Below, in pieces: positions 32,158 to 40,883 of a stretch of 47,868 bases of DNA. Where the stretch lies: assembly GCA_910585195.1 (NCBI GenBank), contig CAJUCX010000006.1, forward strand, positions 1 to 47,868, written 5' to 3'. Position 1 is the stretch's first letter, and every line of letters starts with the position of its first letter. The position numbers and the translations under genes were made by a program. This DNA is from an uncultured Christensenellaceae bacterium. Its GTDB lineage: Bacteria > Bacillota > Clostridia > Christensenellales > CAG-314. The notes beneath the pieces are model-generated. The model was not told the origin of the DNA and searched no databases. It saw nothing but the letters and a program-made list of their open reading frames with translations.

Positions 32158-33096
32158 ATGGAATTCGGTCATAAGCCTGTAATGCTTGATGAATGTATGG
32201 AAGGGCTTGCCGTAAAACCCGACGGAATTTACGTCGATTGCACCCTTGGCGGCGGCGGACACAGTCTTGAAATCGCAAAGCGGTTGACGGACGGCGGAAA
32301 GCTCATCGCTATAGATAAGGACGCAGACGCATTAAAGTTTGCGTCGGAAAGATTAAAAGACTATAAGGACAAAATAACCTTTGTAAAAAGCGATTTCAAA
32401 AATGCGGCAAAGGTGCTTGACGACTTAAACATAGATAAAGTTGACGGCGTACTTATGGACTTGGGCGTTTCCAGTTGGCAGATAGACAACTTTGACAGGG
32501 GATTTTCTTACCGCAGCAGAGACAGCAGACTGGATATGCGTATGGACGCGGAGCAAAGCCTCTCGGCGTACGAAGTAGTCAACGATTACGGCGAAGAACA
32601 ATTATATAAGATAATACGCGATTACGGCGAAGAAAATTTTGCCAAAAAAATCGCTTTCAATATTTGTAAATACCGTCAGGTAAAACCCATAGAAACCACC
32701 GGCGAACTAATCGATGTGATAGAAAGGTCTATGCCGCCTAAATCTCGGTTTGCATCGGGACATCCGGCAAAGAGGACTTTTCAGGCTATACGCATAGAGG
32801 TAAATGCAGAACTCGACGGTCTAGACGGTTTTTTGGAAGAAATAACCGACAGGTTAAAGGTCGGCGGAAGAATAGCAGTCATTACTTTCCATTCTTTGGA
32901 GGATAGGATAGTAAAACAAAAATTCAAATGGCTCGAAAAAGACTGTATATGCCCGCCTAAAACTCCTATTTGCATATGCGGCAAAGTTGCAAAGTTAAAA
33001 CTTATTACCAACAAGCCCATAGTTGCAGGAGAAACGGAAAAGAAAGAAAACTCAAGAAGCCAAAGCGCAAAACTGCGCGTGGCGGAAAAAATTTAA
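32158..33096 (+). CDS. rsmH: 16S rRNA (cytosine1402-N4)-methyltransferase
   Basis: 312 residues. SAM-binding motif DCTLGGGGHS (27-36), and family blocks DLGVSSWQIDNFDRGFSYR and ITFHSLEDRIVKQKF. It methylates C1402 of 16S rRNA. There is little SD, so it is probably coupled to mraZ. A cysteine cluster (CICPPKTPICICG) near the C-terminus is usual in this family. Confidence 0.96.
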   Translation: MEFGHKPVMLDECMEGLAVKPDGIYVDCTLGGGGHSLEIAKRLTDGGKLIAIDKDADALKFASERLKDYKDKITFVKSDFKNAAKVLDDLNIDKVDGVLMDLGVSSWQIDNFDRGFSYRSRDSRLDMRMDAEQSLSAYEVVNDYGEEQLYKIIRDYGEENFAKKIAFNICKYRQVKPIETTGELIDVIERSMPPKSRFASGHPAKRTFQAIRIEVNAELDGLDGFLEEITDRLKVGGRIAVITFHSLEDRIVKQKFKWLEKDCICPPKTPICICGKVAKLKLITNKPIVAGETEKKENSRSQSAKLRVAEKI

Positions 33097-33129
33097 CAAA
33101 AGTAATTTTAAGCAAGGGGGAAGAATATA

Positions 33130-33834
33130 ATGTTAACAACAACCAGAAGAGAGATTATTAACGATTACGATATTTCTCAAAATAAGCAACTGCGTAACTT
33201 TGCACCGGAGTATAACTATACTTGCGAGCAAGAAACGGTAAAAGACTATCAAGACGCAAGACAAGAAAACAACTATTCCAGACATTATATGTCTAAGTCC
33301 GAACTTGCACAACGTCTTTACGGTGAAGATTACCGCGACGGTTACGAATCGGTTGAAAATAATGCGGAAAACTATTCCAACCCTGACTTAATGCCGTCAA
33401 TGCAAACTATGCAGGCAACGCAAAATGCGTATTACCGCCCGATGGTAAGCAGAGAGGAAAGAAACGCAACAACTAAACAAAAATTATCTACAAGAAGTAA
33501 AATACTCATCGCAAGTTATGCTGCAGTGCTGTTGGCTTTGGTTCTTATAATAACCCTTACAACGGTTTCCATAGCGTCTTTGTTTGCGGACGTTAACGCA
33601 TTGGAAATCAAACTTAACAGCGAAATCGAATCCGTCGCAGTGCTTGACGACAGCATTGCTCAGGCAGAAACGCCGGAAGTCATTGCTCAAAAGGCGTCGC
33701 AAATGGGTATGAAAAACGTATCGGCAAATCAAAAATTCGATTTACCGGCGACGAAAGTTGCTCAAAATACAAACGTCAATTCCAACGGTTTTGACAATTT
33801 GTGCGACGTGGTTTCCAGCATATTCGGAGGCTAA
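33130..33834 (+). CDS. ftsL: FtsL-like divisome protein with a long cytoplasmic N-terminus
   Basis: 234 residues: a polar Asn/Tyr/Glu-rich region of about 120 residues, one membrane segment (125-150), a short extracytoplasmic coiled coil (about 152-190) and the end motif MGMKNVSANQKFDLP, typical of FtsL/DivIC. The position between rsmH and ftsI is diagnostic, as sequence alone is poorly conserved. The N-terminal extension is longer than in B. subtilis FtsL (about 117 aa in total). SD is GGGGGAAG. Confidence 0.8.
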   Translation: MLTTTRREIINDYDISQNKQLRNFAPEYNYTCEQETVKDYQDARQENNYSRHYMSKSELAQRLYGEDYRDGYESVENNAENYSNPDLMPSMQTMQATQNAYYRPMVSREERNATTKQKLSTRSKILIASYAAVLLALVLIITLTTVSIASLFADVNALEIKLNSEIESVAVLDDSIAQAETPEVIAQKASQMGMKNVSANQKFDLPATKVAQNTNVNSNGFDNLCDVVSSIFGG

Positions 33835-35562
33835 ATGGAAAGTTCCCCATATCAAACAAAACAAAGGTTGATTGCATTGATTTGTATATCAACCTTTGTT
33901 TTTTTTATTTTATTCGCAAGATTGTTTACGTTGCAAATCATCAGCGGTCAGTCGCTGCAAGCAAAAGCCGTAGACCAATGGACTAGGGATTTGCCCATTA
34001 TTCCCAAACGTGGCGACATTTTAGACACAAACGGCAATGTGCTTGCGTCGTCCGAAACGGCATACACGGTTTACGTGCGTGCAAAAAGCGTAACCGATGC
34101 AGAGTTTGTTGCAAAAAATCTGTCGTCGCTTTTGCAACTCGATTATGAAGGCGTATACGACAAAGTTTCAAACAAGGGGGTTTCGGAAGTAACCTTAAAA
34201 CGGCAAGTCGACGCGGAAGTGGTAGACAAAATAAGAAACTTCAACTTTAACGGAGTTTACGTTGCGTCCGAGCCGTCGAGAGTTTACACTTACGGCAATT
34301 TTCTGTCGCAGGTGTTGGGTTACGTGTCGGTAGACAACGTAGGACAATCGGGTATAGAAGCCTATTACGACAAATATCTTAAAGGCATAAAGGGGCAGAT
34401 ACTCACGCAAAGCGATTTGGTAGGCGTAGAGCTTAAAGACAAAGAAACGCTTTTTCAGCCCGGCATAGACGGGCTTGACGTAGTGCTTACTATAGACAGC
34501 GTTATTCAGTCTGTTGTGGAAAACGTTATGCAGCTTATTATGCGTATGCACAACCCGAAAAGCGCAAAGGCAATAGTTATGGACGTCGAAACGGGAGAAA
34601 TTTTGGCAATGGGCATAACCCCGGGGTTGGACTTAAACAATTTGCCGCGAGACGATATGCAGACGTTGCTTGATTACGGCAGAAACACGTTGCTTACGGA
34701 TATTTACGAGCCGGGTTCTACCTTCAAGATAGTTACAGCCGCGGCTGACTTGCAGGAATATAAAAACGGAAACAGCAAGGCATTTTCCGATAAACACGTT
34801 TTCGGCAGTTCAAATTATCGCATAATCGACGGCTCTAAAATAAGTTGCTGGACGTCGCACAACAACGGCAGACATTCAAACCAAACGCTGTCTGACGCAT
34901 TAAACAACAGTTGCAACCCGATATTTACCGATATTGCGTTAAGTCTGGGTAAGAGTACGTTTTATAAATATTTAGACTTATTCGGTTTGGGCAAAACAAC
35001 CGGCATAGACTTTTCGGGAGAACAGTCGGGCATATTAGTGCCGCAAACTTCCGTTACAAACGGCGATTTAGCGCGTATAGGTTTCGGTCAGTCGATAGCC
35101 GTTACGCCGCTTCAGCTCATCTCTGCGGTCTGCTGCGCGGTAAACGGCGGCTTGCTTATGCAACCGTATTTGGTAAAGGAAATAAAGTCTAAAGATACGC
35201 TTGCCGCAAGGTTTACGCCTACGGTGCGCAACAGGGCAATTTCTGCGGAAGTGAGCGCGCAACTCGCTTTGATGTTGGAAGGGGTAGTATCCGGCGGCAG
35301 CGGCAAACACGCATATATTGAAGGCTATCGCGTAGGCGGTAAGACCGGTACGGCGCAGAAGTTTGAAAACGGCAAAATTGCGGAAGGCAAATACGTTTCG
35401 TCGTTCGTCGGGTTTTTTCCCGCAAACAAACCTAAATATGCGGCGATAGTAATAGTCGACGAGCCGGTAGGTCAGCATTACGGTTCTGCCGTTGCGGCGC
35501 CTTATGCAAAAATTATTTTTGAGCAGATTATAAATTATAAAAACATAAAACCGTATGTTTAA
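33835..35562 (+). CDS. ftsI: Class B penicillin-binding protein (FtsI/PBP2B type)
   Basis: 575 residues with one N-terminal membrane segment (about 13-32), a PBP dimerisation domain from about 50, and a transpeptidase domain with S295-TFK, S359-CN and K503-TG. It cross-links septal peptidoglycan with FtsW. No C-terminal PASTA domains are present, unlike SpoVD or PBP2B of Bacillus. SD CGGAGG lies in the ftsL end and the ATG directly follows the ftsL stop. The DNA of codons 8-25 holds a terminator-like hairpin. Confidence 0.92.
   Translation: MESSPYQTKQRLIALICISTFVFFILFARLFTLQIISGQSLQAKAVDQWTRDLPIIPKRGDILDTNGNVLASSETAYTVYVRAKSVTDAEFVAKNLSSLLQLDYEGVYDKVSNKGVSEVTLKRQVDAEVVDKIRNFNFNGVYVASEPSRVYTYGNFLSQVLGYVSVDNVGQSGIEAYYDKYLKGIKGQILTQSDLVGVELKDKETLFQPGIDGLDVVLTIDSVIQSVVENVMQLIMRMHNPKSAKAIVMDVETGEILAMGITPGLDLNNLPRDDMQTLLDYGRNTLLTDIYEPGSTFKIVTAAADLQEYKNGNSKAFSDKHVFGSSNYRIIDGSKISCWTSHNNGRHSNQTLSDALNNSCNPIFTDIALSLGKSTFYKYLDLFGLGKTTGIDFSGEQSGILVPQTSVTNGDLARIGFGQSIAVTPLQLISAVCCAVNGGLLMQPYLVKEIKSKDTLAARFTPTVRNRAISAEVSAQLALMLEGVVSGGSGKHAYIEGYRVGGKTGTAQKFENGKIAEGKYVSSFVGFFPANKPKYAAIVIVDEPVGQHYGSAVAAPYAKIIFEQIINYKNIKPYV
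33858..33910 (+). terminator. Terminator-like hairpin inside the 5' coding region of ftsI
   Basis: ACAAAGGTTGAT (33861-33872) and ATCAACCTTTGT (33888-33899) are perfect inverted repeats of 12 bp, extendable to 15 with flanking A-U pairs, with a 15-nt loop and a T-run (eight T, A, four T) immediately after. Ribosomes translating ftsI would melt it; without translation it should stop transcription. Confidence 0.6.
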
Positions 35563-35686
35563 TAAACTTGCGCGCAATCGAAACTCTATAATTTAAGTAT
35601 GTAAATTTGCTTGTCAAATTTGCCGTCAAAAAACTTAAAAGGGTTGTCTTATAAATAACATAATTTGTCCCGATTTTTAATATATT

Positions 35687-35713
35687 AGTCCATACAGAAG
35701 TATGGACTTTTTT
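35687..35713 (+). terminator. Terminator 17 nt before murE
   Basis: AGTCCATAC (35687-35695), loop AGAA, GTATGGACT (35700-35708), then T to 35713. It divides the cluster between ftsI and murE. A TATAAT at 35587-35592 upstream has no good -35, so it is either the ftsI terminator or an attenuator for murE. Confidence 0.8.
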
Positions 35714-35730
35714 ATAAGGCAGGGCACGAG

Positions 35731-37176
35731 ATGCAAGTTAAAAAATTGATAGAAAGTTTGAAAATACGAGAAGTTGTAAATAATCTTCCAAAAGAAATTT
35801 CGCAAATTTATACCGTATCTTCTCAGGTAAAAGAAAACGGGATGTTCGTGTGCATAAATGGCTTTAAGGCAGACGGGCACGACTTTGCGGAGGAAGCGGT
35901 AAAAAACGGCGCAACCTGCATAGTTTGCCAAAAAAAGTTGGATTTGCCCGTTTGCCAAATAATAGTGGAAGATACGCACAAAGCAATTTCGCTTTTGGCG
36001 TCTGCATTTTACGGCAACCCTGCGCAAAAACTAAAAATAATTTGCGTTGTGGGCACAAACGGTAAAACGTCGACGGCTTTTATAATAGACGGCATTCTCA
36101 ATTCGTCGGGAGGCAAAAGCGCGCTTATTTCAACAAACGGCATATATATCGACGGCAATTATATAAAAAACGATATGACAACTCCCGACCCGCTAGTGCT
36201 AAACGGTTTGTTTGCGCAAATGGTAGACGCAAACGTCGAGTTTTGCGTTATGGAAATGTCTGCCCACGCCATAGAGCAGCAAAAACTCTACGGCGCCGTT
36301 GCCGACCTTGCTGTATTTACAAATTTTTCGCAAGACCATTTGGATTACTTCGGCACTTTGGAAAATTACAGACAGGTCAAAAAAAGTTTTTTCAATAAGG
36401 ACTGTGCAAAAGTTGCGGTGGTAAACGCCGACGATGAATTGGGCAAGGAAATTTTGAAAGAAGAAAATATACAGTGCGTATCTTACGGACTTGACAATCC
36501 TGCGGACGTCTTTGCCATTGACGTCAGTTGCGAGGGCGATTCTTCTTCCTATGTAATGAACATATACGATGAAATTGCCTTCATACGATACAAACTGAGC
36601 GGAAGGTTTAACGTCTACAACACGCTTGCGGCAGCAACCGTTTGCAGAGTTTTCGGCATAAATCTTAAAAGTATTGCAAAAGGCATTTCTCAACTTAAAT
36701 GCATAGAAGGCAGAAACCAGTCTATATGCTTTCCTAAAGGATTTAAGGTGGTGGTGGATTTTGCGCACACGCCTGAAGGAATAGCAAATATACTTTCGTA
36801 TCTCAGAGATTCTACCTTCGGCAAACTTATAGTTGTGTTCGGCTGCGGCGGCGACAGAGATAAAAGCAAGCGCAAGCCTATGGGCAAAGCGGTGTCCAAA
36901 TATGCCGACTACGCATATCTCACGAGCGATAACCCGCGCAGCGAAGACCCGTTTGAAATTATGTTCGAAGCGGAAAAAGGTCTGTACATAAATCACGAAC
37001 TCGTTTGCGACCGCAAAACCGCAATAACCAAAGCCGTAAATATGGCAAAGCAAGACGATGCCGTCGCGATACTCGGCAAGGGGCACGAAAAATATCAGGA
37101 GATAAACGGCGTAAAATACCCGTTCAGCGATATGGAAGTAGTGTTGGATTTGCTTTCGGCAAACAGTTTGAGATAG
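35731..37176 (+). CDS. murE: UDP-N-acetylmuramoyl-tripeptide synthetase, meso-DAP type
   Basis: 481 residues. ATP-binding GTNGKTS at 108-114; D400-N-P-R, the motif that selects meso-diaminopimelate rather than lysine. Central blocks such as EMSAHAI and FTNFSQDHLDYF match MurE. It adds the third stem-peptide residue in the cytoplasm. A modest SD (GGCAGGG) stands after the terminator. murF, the usual next gene, is missing. Confidence 0.94.
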   Translation: MQVKKLIESLKIREVVNNLPKEISQIYTVSSQVKENGMFVCINGFKADGHDFAEEAVKNGATCIVCQKKLDLPVCQIIVEDTHKAISLLASAFYGNPAQKLKIICVVGTNGKTSTAFIIDGILNSSGGKSALISTNGIYIDGNYIKNDMTTPDPLVLNGLFAQMVDANVEFCVMEMSAHAIEQQKLYGAVADLAVFTNFSQDHLDYFGTLENYRQVKKSFFNKDCAKVAVVNADDELGKEILKEENIQCVSYGLDNPADVFAIDVSCEGDSSSYVMNIYDEIAFIRYKLSGRFNVYNTLAAATVCRVFGINLKSIAKGISQLKCIEGRNQSICFPKGFKVVVDFAHTPEGIANILSYLRDSTFGKLIVVFGCGGDRDKSKRKPMGKAVSKYADYAYLTSDNPRSEDPFEIMFEAEKGLYINHELVCDRKTAITKAVNMAKQDDAVAILGKGHEKYQEINGVKYPFSDMEVVLDLLSANSLR

Positions 37177-37197
37177 AAATTTTTGCAGGAGTTACAA

Positions 37198-38190
37198 ATG
37201 GAAAAACTTTTGTTGTCGTTTTTAATAAGTTTTGCTTTGACGCTTGTGCTTATGGCAGTGGTGCTGCCGATGTTAAAAAAGCATAAGGCCAAACAGGAAA
37301 TTTTGCAATACGTGGAGGAGCACAAAGCCAAAGCAGGCACGCCTACTATGGGCGGAGTTACCTTTTTGCTAGCGACTGCCATAACCTGTGTCATTATGCT
37401 CGGCGCGGACTCGACTCTTGCGTTCGTTGCGCTTGCAATTACCGTCGGTTACGGCATAGTCGGCTTTTTGGACGACTTTATAAAGATATTTTTCAAACGC
37501 AATCTCGGGTTGAGGGCATATCAAAAGATAATTTTGCAACTGGGCGTTGCGTTGACAATAGGTTTTTTTGCCTACAAAAGCAACTTGATAGGCGGAGAAT
37601 TTGCAATACCTTTCACGGATAAAACCTTCAAAATGGGCTTTTGGACAGTGCCGTTTGTAGTATTTATATTTTTGGCAACCACAAACGGCGTAAATCTTAC
37701 CGACGGGTTGGACGGGCTTGCTGGAAGCGTCGTGGCGGTGTTTACGGCGGTGTTTACCGTGTTTTTGTTTATGTCGTCGCTGCAGCTTAACGAAAGCGGT
37801 TTTGTAACTCTTTCGGACGAGTATTACAACCTTGCGTTGTTTGCGGCGATACTTACGGCAAGTTTGCTGGCTTATTTGCTGTTTAACGTCTTTCCCGCAA
37901 AGGTATTTATGGGCGACACGGGCTCTCTTGCGTTGGGAGGCGCCGTTGCAAGCATAGCGGTTTTGTCAAAAAACAGTTTGTTTATACCAATCGTAGGCAT
38001 TATGTTTGTGGTTTCGGTCGTATCGGTAATTTTGCAGGTGGCGCGGTTTAAGCTGACTAAAAAACGGTTTTTTCTTATGGCGCCGTATCACCATCATCTG
38101 CAAATGAAAGGTATGAGCGAGCCGCGCATAGTTTGCTTGTATGCCACAGTTACGGTTGTGCTCGGCGTGCTTATGATTTGCGTAGGTTAA
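37198..38190 (+). CDS. mraY: Phospho-N-acetylmuramoyl-pentapeptide transferase
   Basis: 330 residues, about ten membrane segments. D92-D93 (GFLDDFIK), NLTDGLDG (166-173), MGDTGSLALGG and YHHHLQMKG are the active-site loops. It makes lipid I from undecaprenyl phosphate. ATG 37198 follows GCAGGAG; a TTG at 37183 is rejected because it precedes the SD. Confidence 0.96.
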   Translation: MEKLLLSFLISFALTLVLMAVVLPMLKKHKAKQEILQYVEEHKAKAGTPTMGGVTFLLATAITCVIMLGADSTLAFVALAITVGYGIVGFLDDFIKIFFKRNLGLRAYQKIILQLGVALTIGFFAYKSNLIGGEFAIPFTDKTFKMGFWTVPFVVFIFLATTNGVNLTDGLDGLAGSVVAVFTAVFTVFLFMSSLQLNESGFVTLSDEYYNLALFAAILTASLLAYLLFNVFPAKVFMGDTGSLALGGAVASIAVLSKNSLFIPIVGIMFVVSVVSVILQVARFKLTKKRFFLMAPYHHHLQMKGMSEPRIVCLYATVTVVLGVLMICVG

Positions 38191-38215
38191 ATAAAACATT
38201 AAGGAGAATAGTTAT

Positions 38216-39547
38216 ATGAAAAACGTATTGATTTGCGGTCTCGGCAAAAGCGGAGTATCTTCCGCAAAACTACTTTTACGGCAAGAAGACAGAGTGTTTT
38301 TGTTCGATAAGGGCGATTTCGACAAGGAGCAAGTAAAATCTCTTACCGACGACGGAGCGATTTTGCTTGACGATTTGACGGACGACCTTATAAACAAACT
38401 TAATTTGGTAGTATTGAGCCCTGGCATTTCCATATATGACGAGATAATAGAAAACCTCGCTAAAAAAACCAAAATTATCGGCGAGTTGGAACTGGGTTTT
38501 CAAAACTGCAAAGCAATGACGGTAGCGGTTACCGGAACAAACGGCAAAACCACGACATCTACTTTAATAGATTACATATTAAACAAAGGCGGCAAAAACA
38601 GTTATCTGTTGGGCAACGTCGGTACGGCGTTTACAAGTATTGCGGCAGATTTGACGGAAAACGACATCTGCGTGGTCGAGACGTCAAGCTTTCAGTTGGA
38701 AACCGTAGATACATACAAACCGCACATCGCCTGTCTGTTAAATCTCTCTCCGGACCATTTGGACAGACACGGCAGTTTCGCGTGTTATGCCGATACAAAG
38801 TTTAAGATTTTTCAAAATCAAACAAAACAGGACTTTGCGGTATTAAATGCCGACGACAAAACTATAATATCCGGTGCAAAAAAGATAAAGTCAAATATAA
38901 CGTGGTTTTCTGCGCACAAAAAAACCAACGGTGCTTATTGCAAAGACGGCTGGCTGTGTTTTAAGGACGAAAAAATTGCGGAAGTGTCAAAAACGAGTTT
39001 GCTTGGCGAACATAATTTGCAAAATATGCTGTGCGCCGTTGCGGTGTGTAAAATTTTGGGCTTAAACAATGAAGACATAAGAGAGGGACTGTATACTTTT
39101 CAGCCGATTAAGCACAGATTGCAAAAAGTAGGCAGCATAGGCGAAGTAGACTTTATAAACGATTCCAAGGCTACAAACGTTGCCTCCGTGTTGCCTGCGC
39201 TCGGCATATTTGACAGCGTAAGTCTTATTTTGGGCGGCAGCGACAAAAACTGTGCTTTTGATGATTTATTCAAGGCTATGCCTAAAACCGTAAAATACTG
39301 CGTTTTTACCGGCGAGACGCAAAACAAACTTGCAGAAGCCGCGCGTAAATACAATTTTACAAAGTTTTTCTTTGCAAATGATTTTTCTTCCGCAGTAAGG
39401 ATTGCATATCAAAGCATCCGCCCGAAGGGCACTGTGCTTTTGTCTCCTGCGTGCGCAAGTTTTGACGAGTTTGAAAACTTCGAGCAAAGAGGCGAGCAAT
39501 TTGTTAAGGTGTACGATGGACTTAAAAACGAACAGGCAAAAGTCTGA
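38216..39547 (+). CDS. murD: UDP-N-acetylmuramoylalanine--D-glutamate ligase
   Basis: 443 residues: Rossmann-like N-terminal domain (LICGLGKSG), P-loop GTNGKTTT at 107-114, and C-terminal ligase domain (HRLQKVG, NDSKATN). It adds D-Glu to UDP-MurNAc-L-Ala. SD AAGGAG is good. The end overlaps ftsW by 32 nt. Confidence 0.95.
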   Translation: MKNVLICGLGKSGVSSAKLLLRQEDRVFLFDKGDFDKEQVKSLTDDGAILLDDLTDDLINKLNLVVLSPGISIYDEIIENLAKKTKIIGELELGFQNCKAMTVAVTGTNGKTTTSTLIDYILNKGGKNSYLLGNVGTAFTSIAADLTENDICVVETSSFQLETVDTYKPHIACLLNLSPDHLDRHGSFACYADTKFKIFQNQTKQDFAVLNADDKTIISGAKKIKSNITWFSAHKKTNGAYCKDGWLCFKDEKIAEVSKTSLLGEHNLQNMLCAVAVCKILGLNNEDIREGLYTFQPIKHRLQKVGSIGEVDFINDSKATNVASVLPALGIFDSVSLILGGSDKNCAFDDLFKAMPKTVKYCVFTGETQNKLAEAARKYNFTKFFFANDFSSAVRIAYQSIRPKGTVLLSPACASFDEFENFEQRGEQFVKVYDGLKNEQAKV

Positions 39548-40652
39548 AAAAGTCGGCGTAGATTGGCTGCTTTTGTCTGCCGTCGCGGCGCTTGTAATAA
39601 TAGGGTTGGTATTTGTATACAGTGCAAGTATGTACAGCGCGCAAAAAGATTTCGGCAATAAATATTATTTTTTGACCAAGCAACTTGTCGGCGCGCTTGT
39701 CGGTGTAGTTGCTCTTGCGGCTATGATATTTATTCCTCTTGACAAAGCAAAAAAATTTGCCTTGCCTATGTATATAATTTCTTTGATATTGTTGGCGTTG
39801 GTGTTTGTACCGGGCATAGGCATAGAAAATTACGGCGCAAAACGGTGGATAGGTACAGGCGGTTTTTCCGTTCAGCCGTCGGAAATCGCAAAATTTGCGT
39901 TTGTGCTGCTGGCGGCAAAATATATGTCCGACAACTCCGATAAAATGAAAAAATTTCGCGGGCTGCTTACCGTTGCGTTAATGGGCGTGGCAATTTGCAT
40001 ATTGGTTATTTTAGAACCTAATATGTCTATAACTATGTGTGTGGCGTTGGTTATGCTTGCAATGCTTTTTATAGGCGGCGTAAAGATAAAACATCTTGCG
40101 CTTTGCATTTTGCCGCTTGTGGTTCTTGTTCCCGTGCTTATCGCCATAGAGCCGTACCGTCTTGCAAGACTTATGGCATATTTGGACCCGTGGGCTTCGC
40201 CTAAGGGAGAAGGTTATCAACTAATACAGTCCTTTTATGCGTTGGGCTCGGGCGGTTGGTTTGGTGTAGGGTTGTTTAACAGCCGCCAGAAATTCGACTT
40301 TTTACCCTTTGCGGAAAGCGACTTTATCTTTGCGGTTATAGGGGAAGAAATAGGCTTTATAGGCAGCGTGTTGGTTTTGGGTTTGTTTATATTGCTTATT
40401 TATTGCGGAATAAAAATCGCAAAAAAAGCGGTAAGCAGGTTCGAGTGCTATCTTGCCGCGGGTATAAGTTGCGTAATCGCCATACAAACGCTGTTGAATA
40501 TCGCCGTCGTAACGGGCACCATACCGCCTACGGGTTTGCCTCTGCCGTTTATAAGCAGCGGAGGAAGTTCTCTCGTGGTGTTTATGGCAAGCGTAGGCAT
40601 TTTGCTTAATATAGACAGAAACAGCAGAAAACAAAATCGGTTGGCTGTTTGA
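39516..40652 (+). CDS. ftsW: Septal peptidoglycan polymerase FtsW
   Basis: 378 residues, SEDS family, about ten membrane segments; GLPLPFISSGGSSLVVF is the SEDS signature near the C-terminus and FAESDFIFAVIGEEIG the catalytic-loop region. It polymerises lipid II with FtsI. ATG 39516 (SD AAGGTG) starts within murD; a 5' extension of the frame is rejected. murG, the usual neighbour, is missing. Confidence 0.94.
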   Translation: MDLKTNRQKSEKVGVDWLLLSAVAALVIIGLVFVYSASMYSAQKDFGNKYYFLTKQLVGALVGVVALAAMIFIPLDKAKKFALPMYIISLILLALVFVPGIGIENYGAKRWIGTGGFSVQPSEIAKFAFVLLAAKYMSDNSDKMKKFRGLLTVALMGVAICILVILEPNMSITMCVALVMLAMLFIGGVKIKHLALCILPLVVLVPVLIAIEPYRLARLMAYLDPWASPKGEGYQLIQSFYALGSGGWFGVGLFNSRQKFDFLPFAESDFIFAVIGEEIGFIGSVLVLGLFILLIYCGIKIAKKAVSRFECYLAAGISCVIAIQTLLNIAVVTGTIPPTGLPLPFISSGGSSLVVFMASVGILLNIDRNSRKQNRLAV

Positions 40653-40768
40653 GTTGCTTTGTAAAAAATGCGAAATACGTCTGACTAAAAGCAATTTGCA
40701 AAAAGCATATTAACGCTGTTTAAGTCAACGGTTTTTGCATACTTGCTTTGCAAAATATCAACTTTATT

Positions 40769-40797
40769 TTGACGGAATATTGAAAATTTGTTATAGG
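40769..40797 (+). promoter_or_regulatory. Predicted internal promoter for murA
   Basis: TTGACG (40769-40774), 17 bp, TATAGG (40792-40797) with a TGT extended -10. It lies in the 231-nt gap between ftsW and murA; the rest of the gap shows nothing clear. Confidence 0.55.
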
Positions 40798-40883
40798 TAA
40801 TTGCGACTGTTCGTGTGGGCAAAACACCAAAAAATCGCTTGCGCCATATCATAAAGTACACACATTTTATGGGGAGAAAAGGT

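Noticed and set aside
36199..37086. 295-codon open frame on the minus strand inside murE
   Set aside because: Same shadow pattern; murE on the plus strand has all its motifs.
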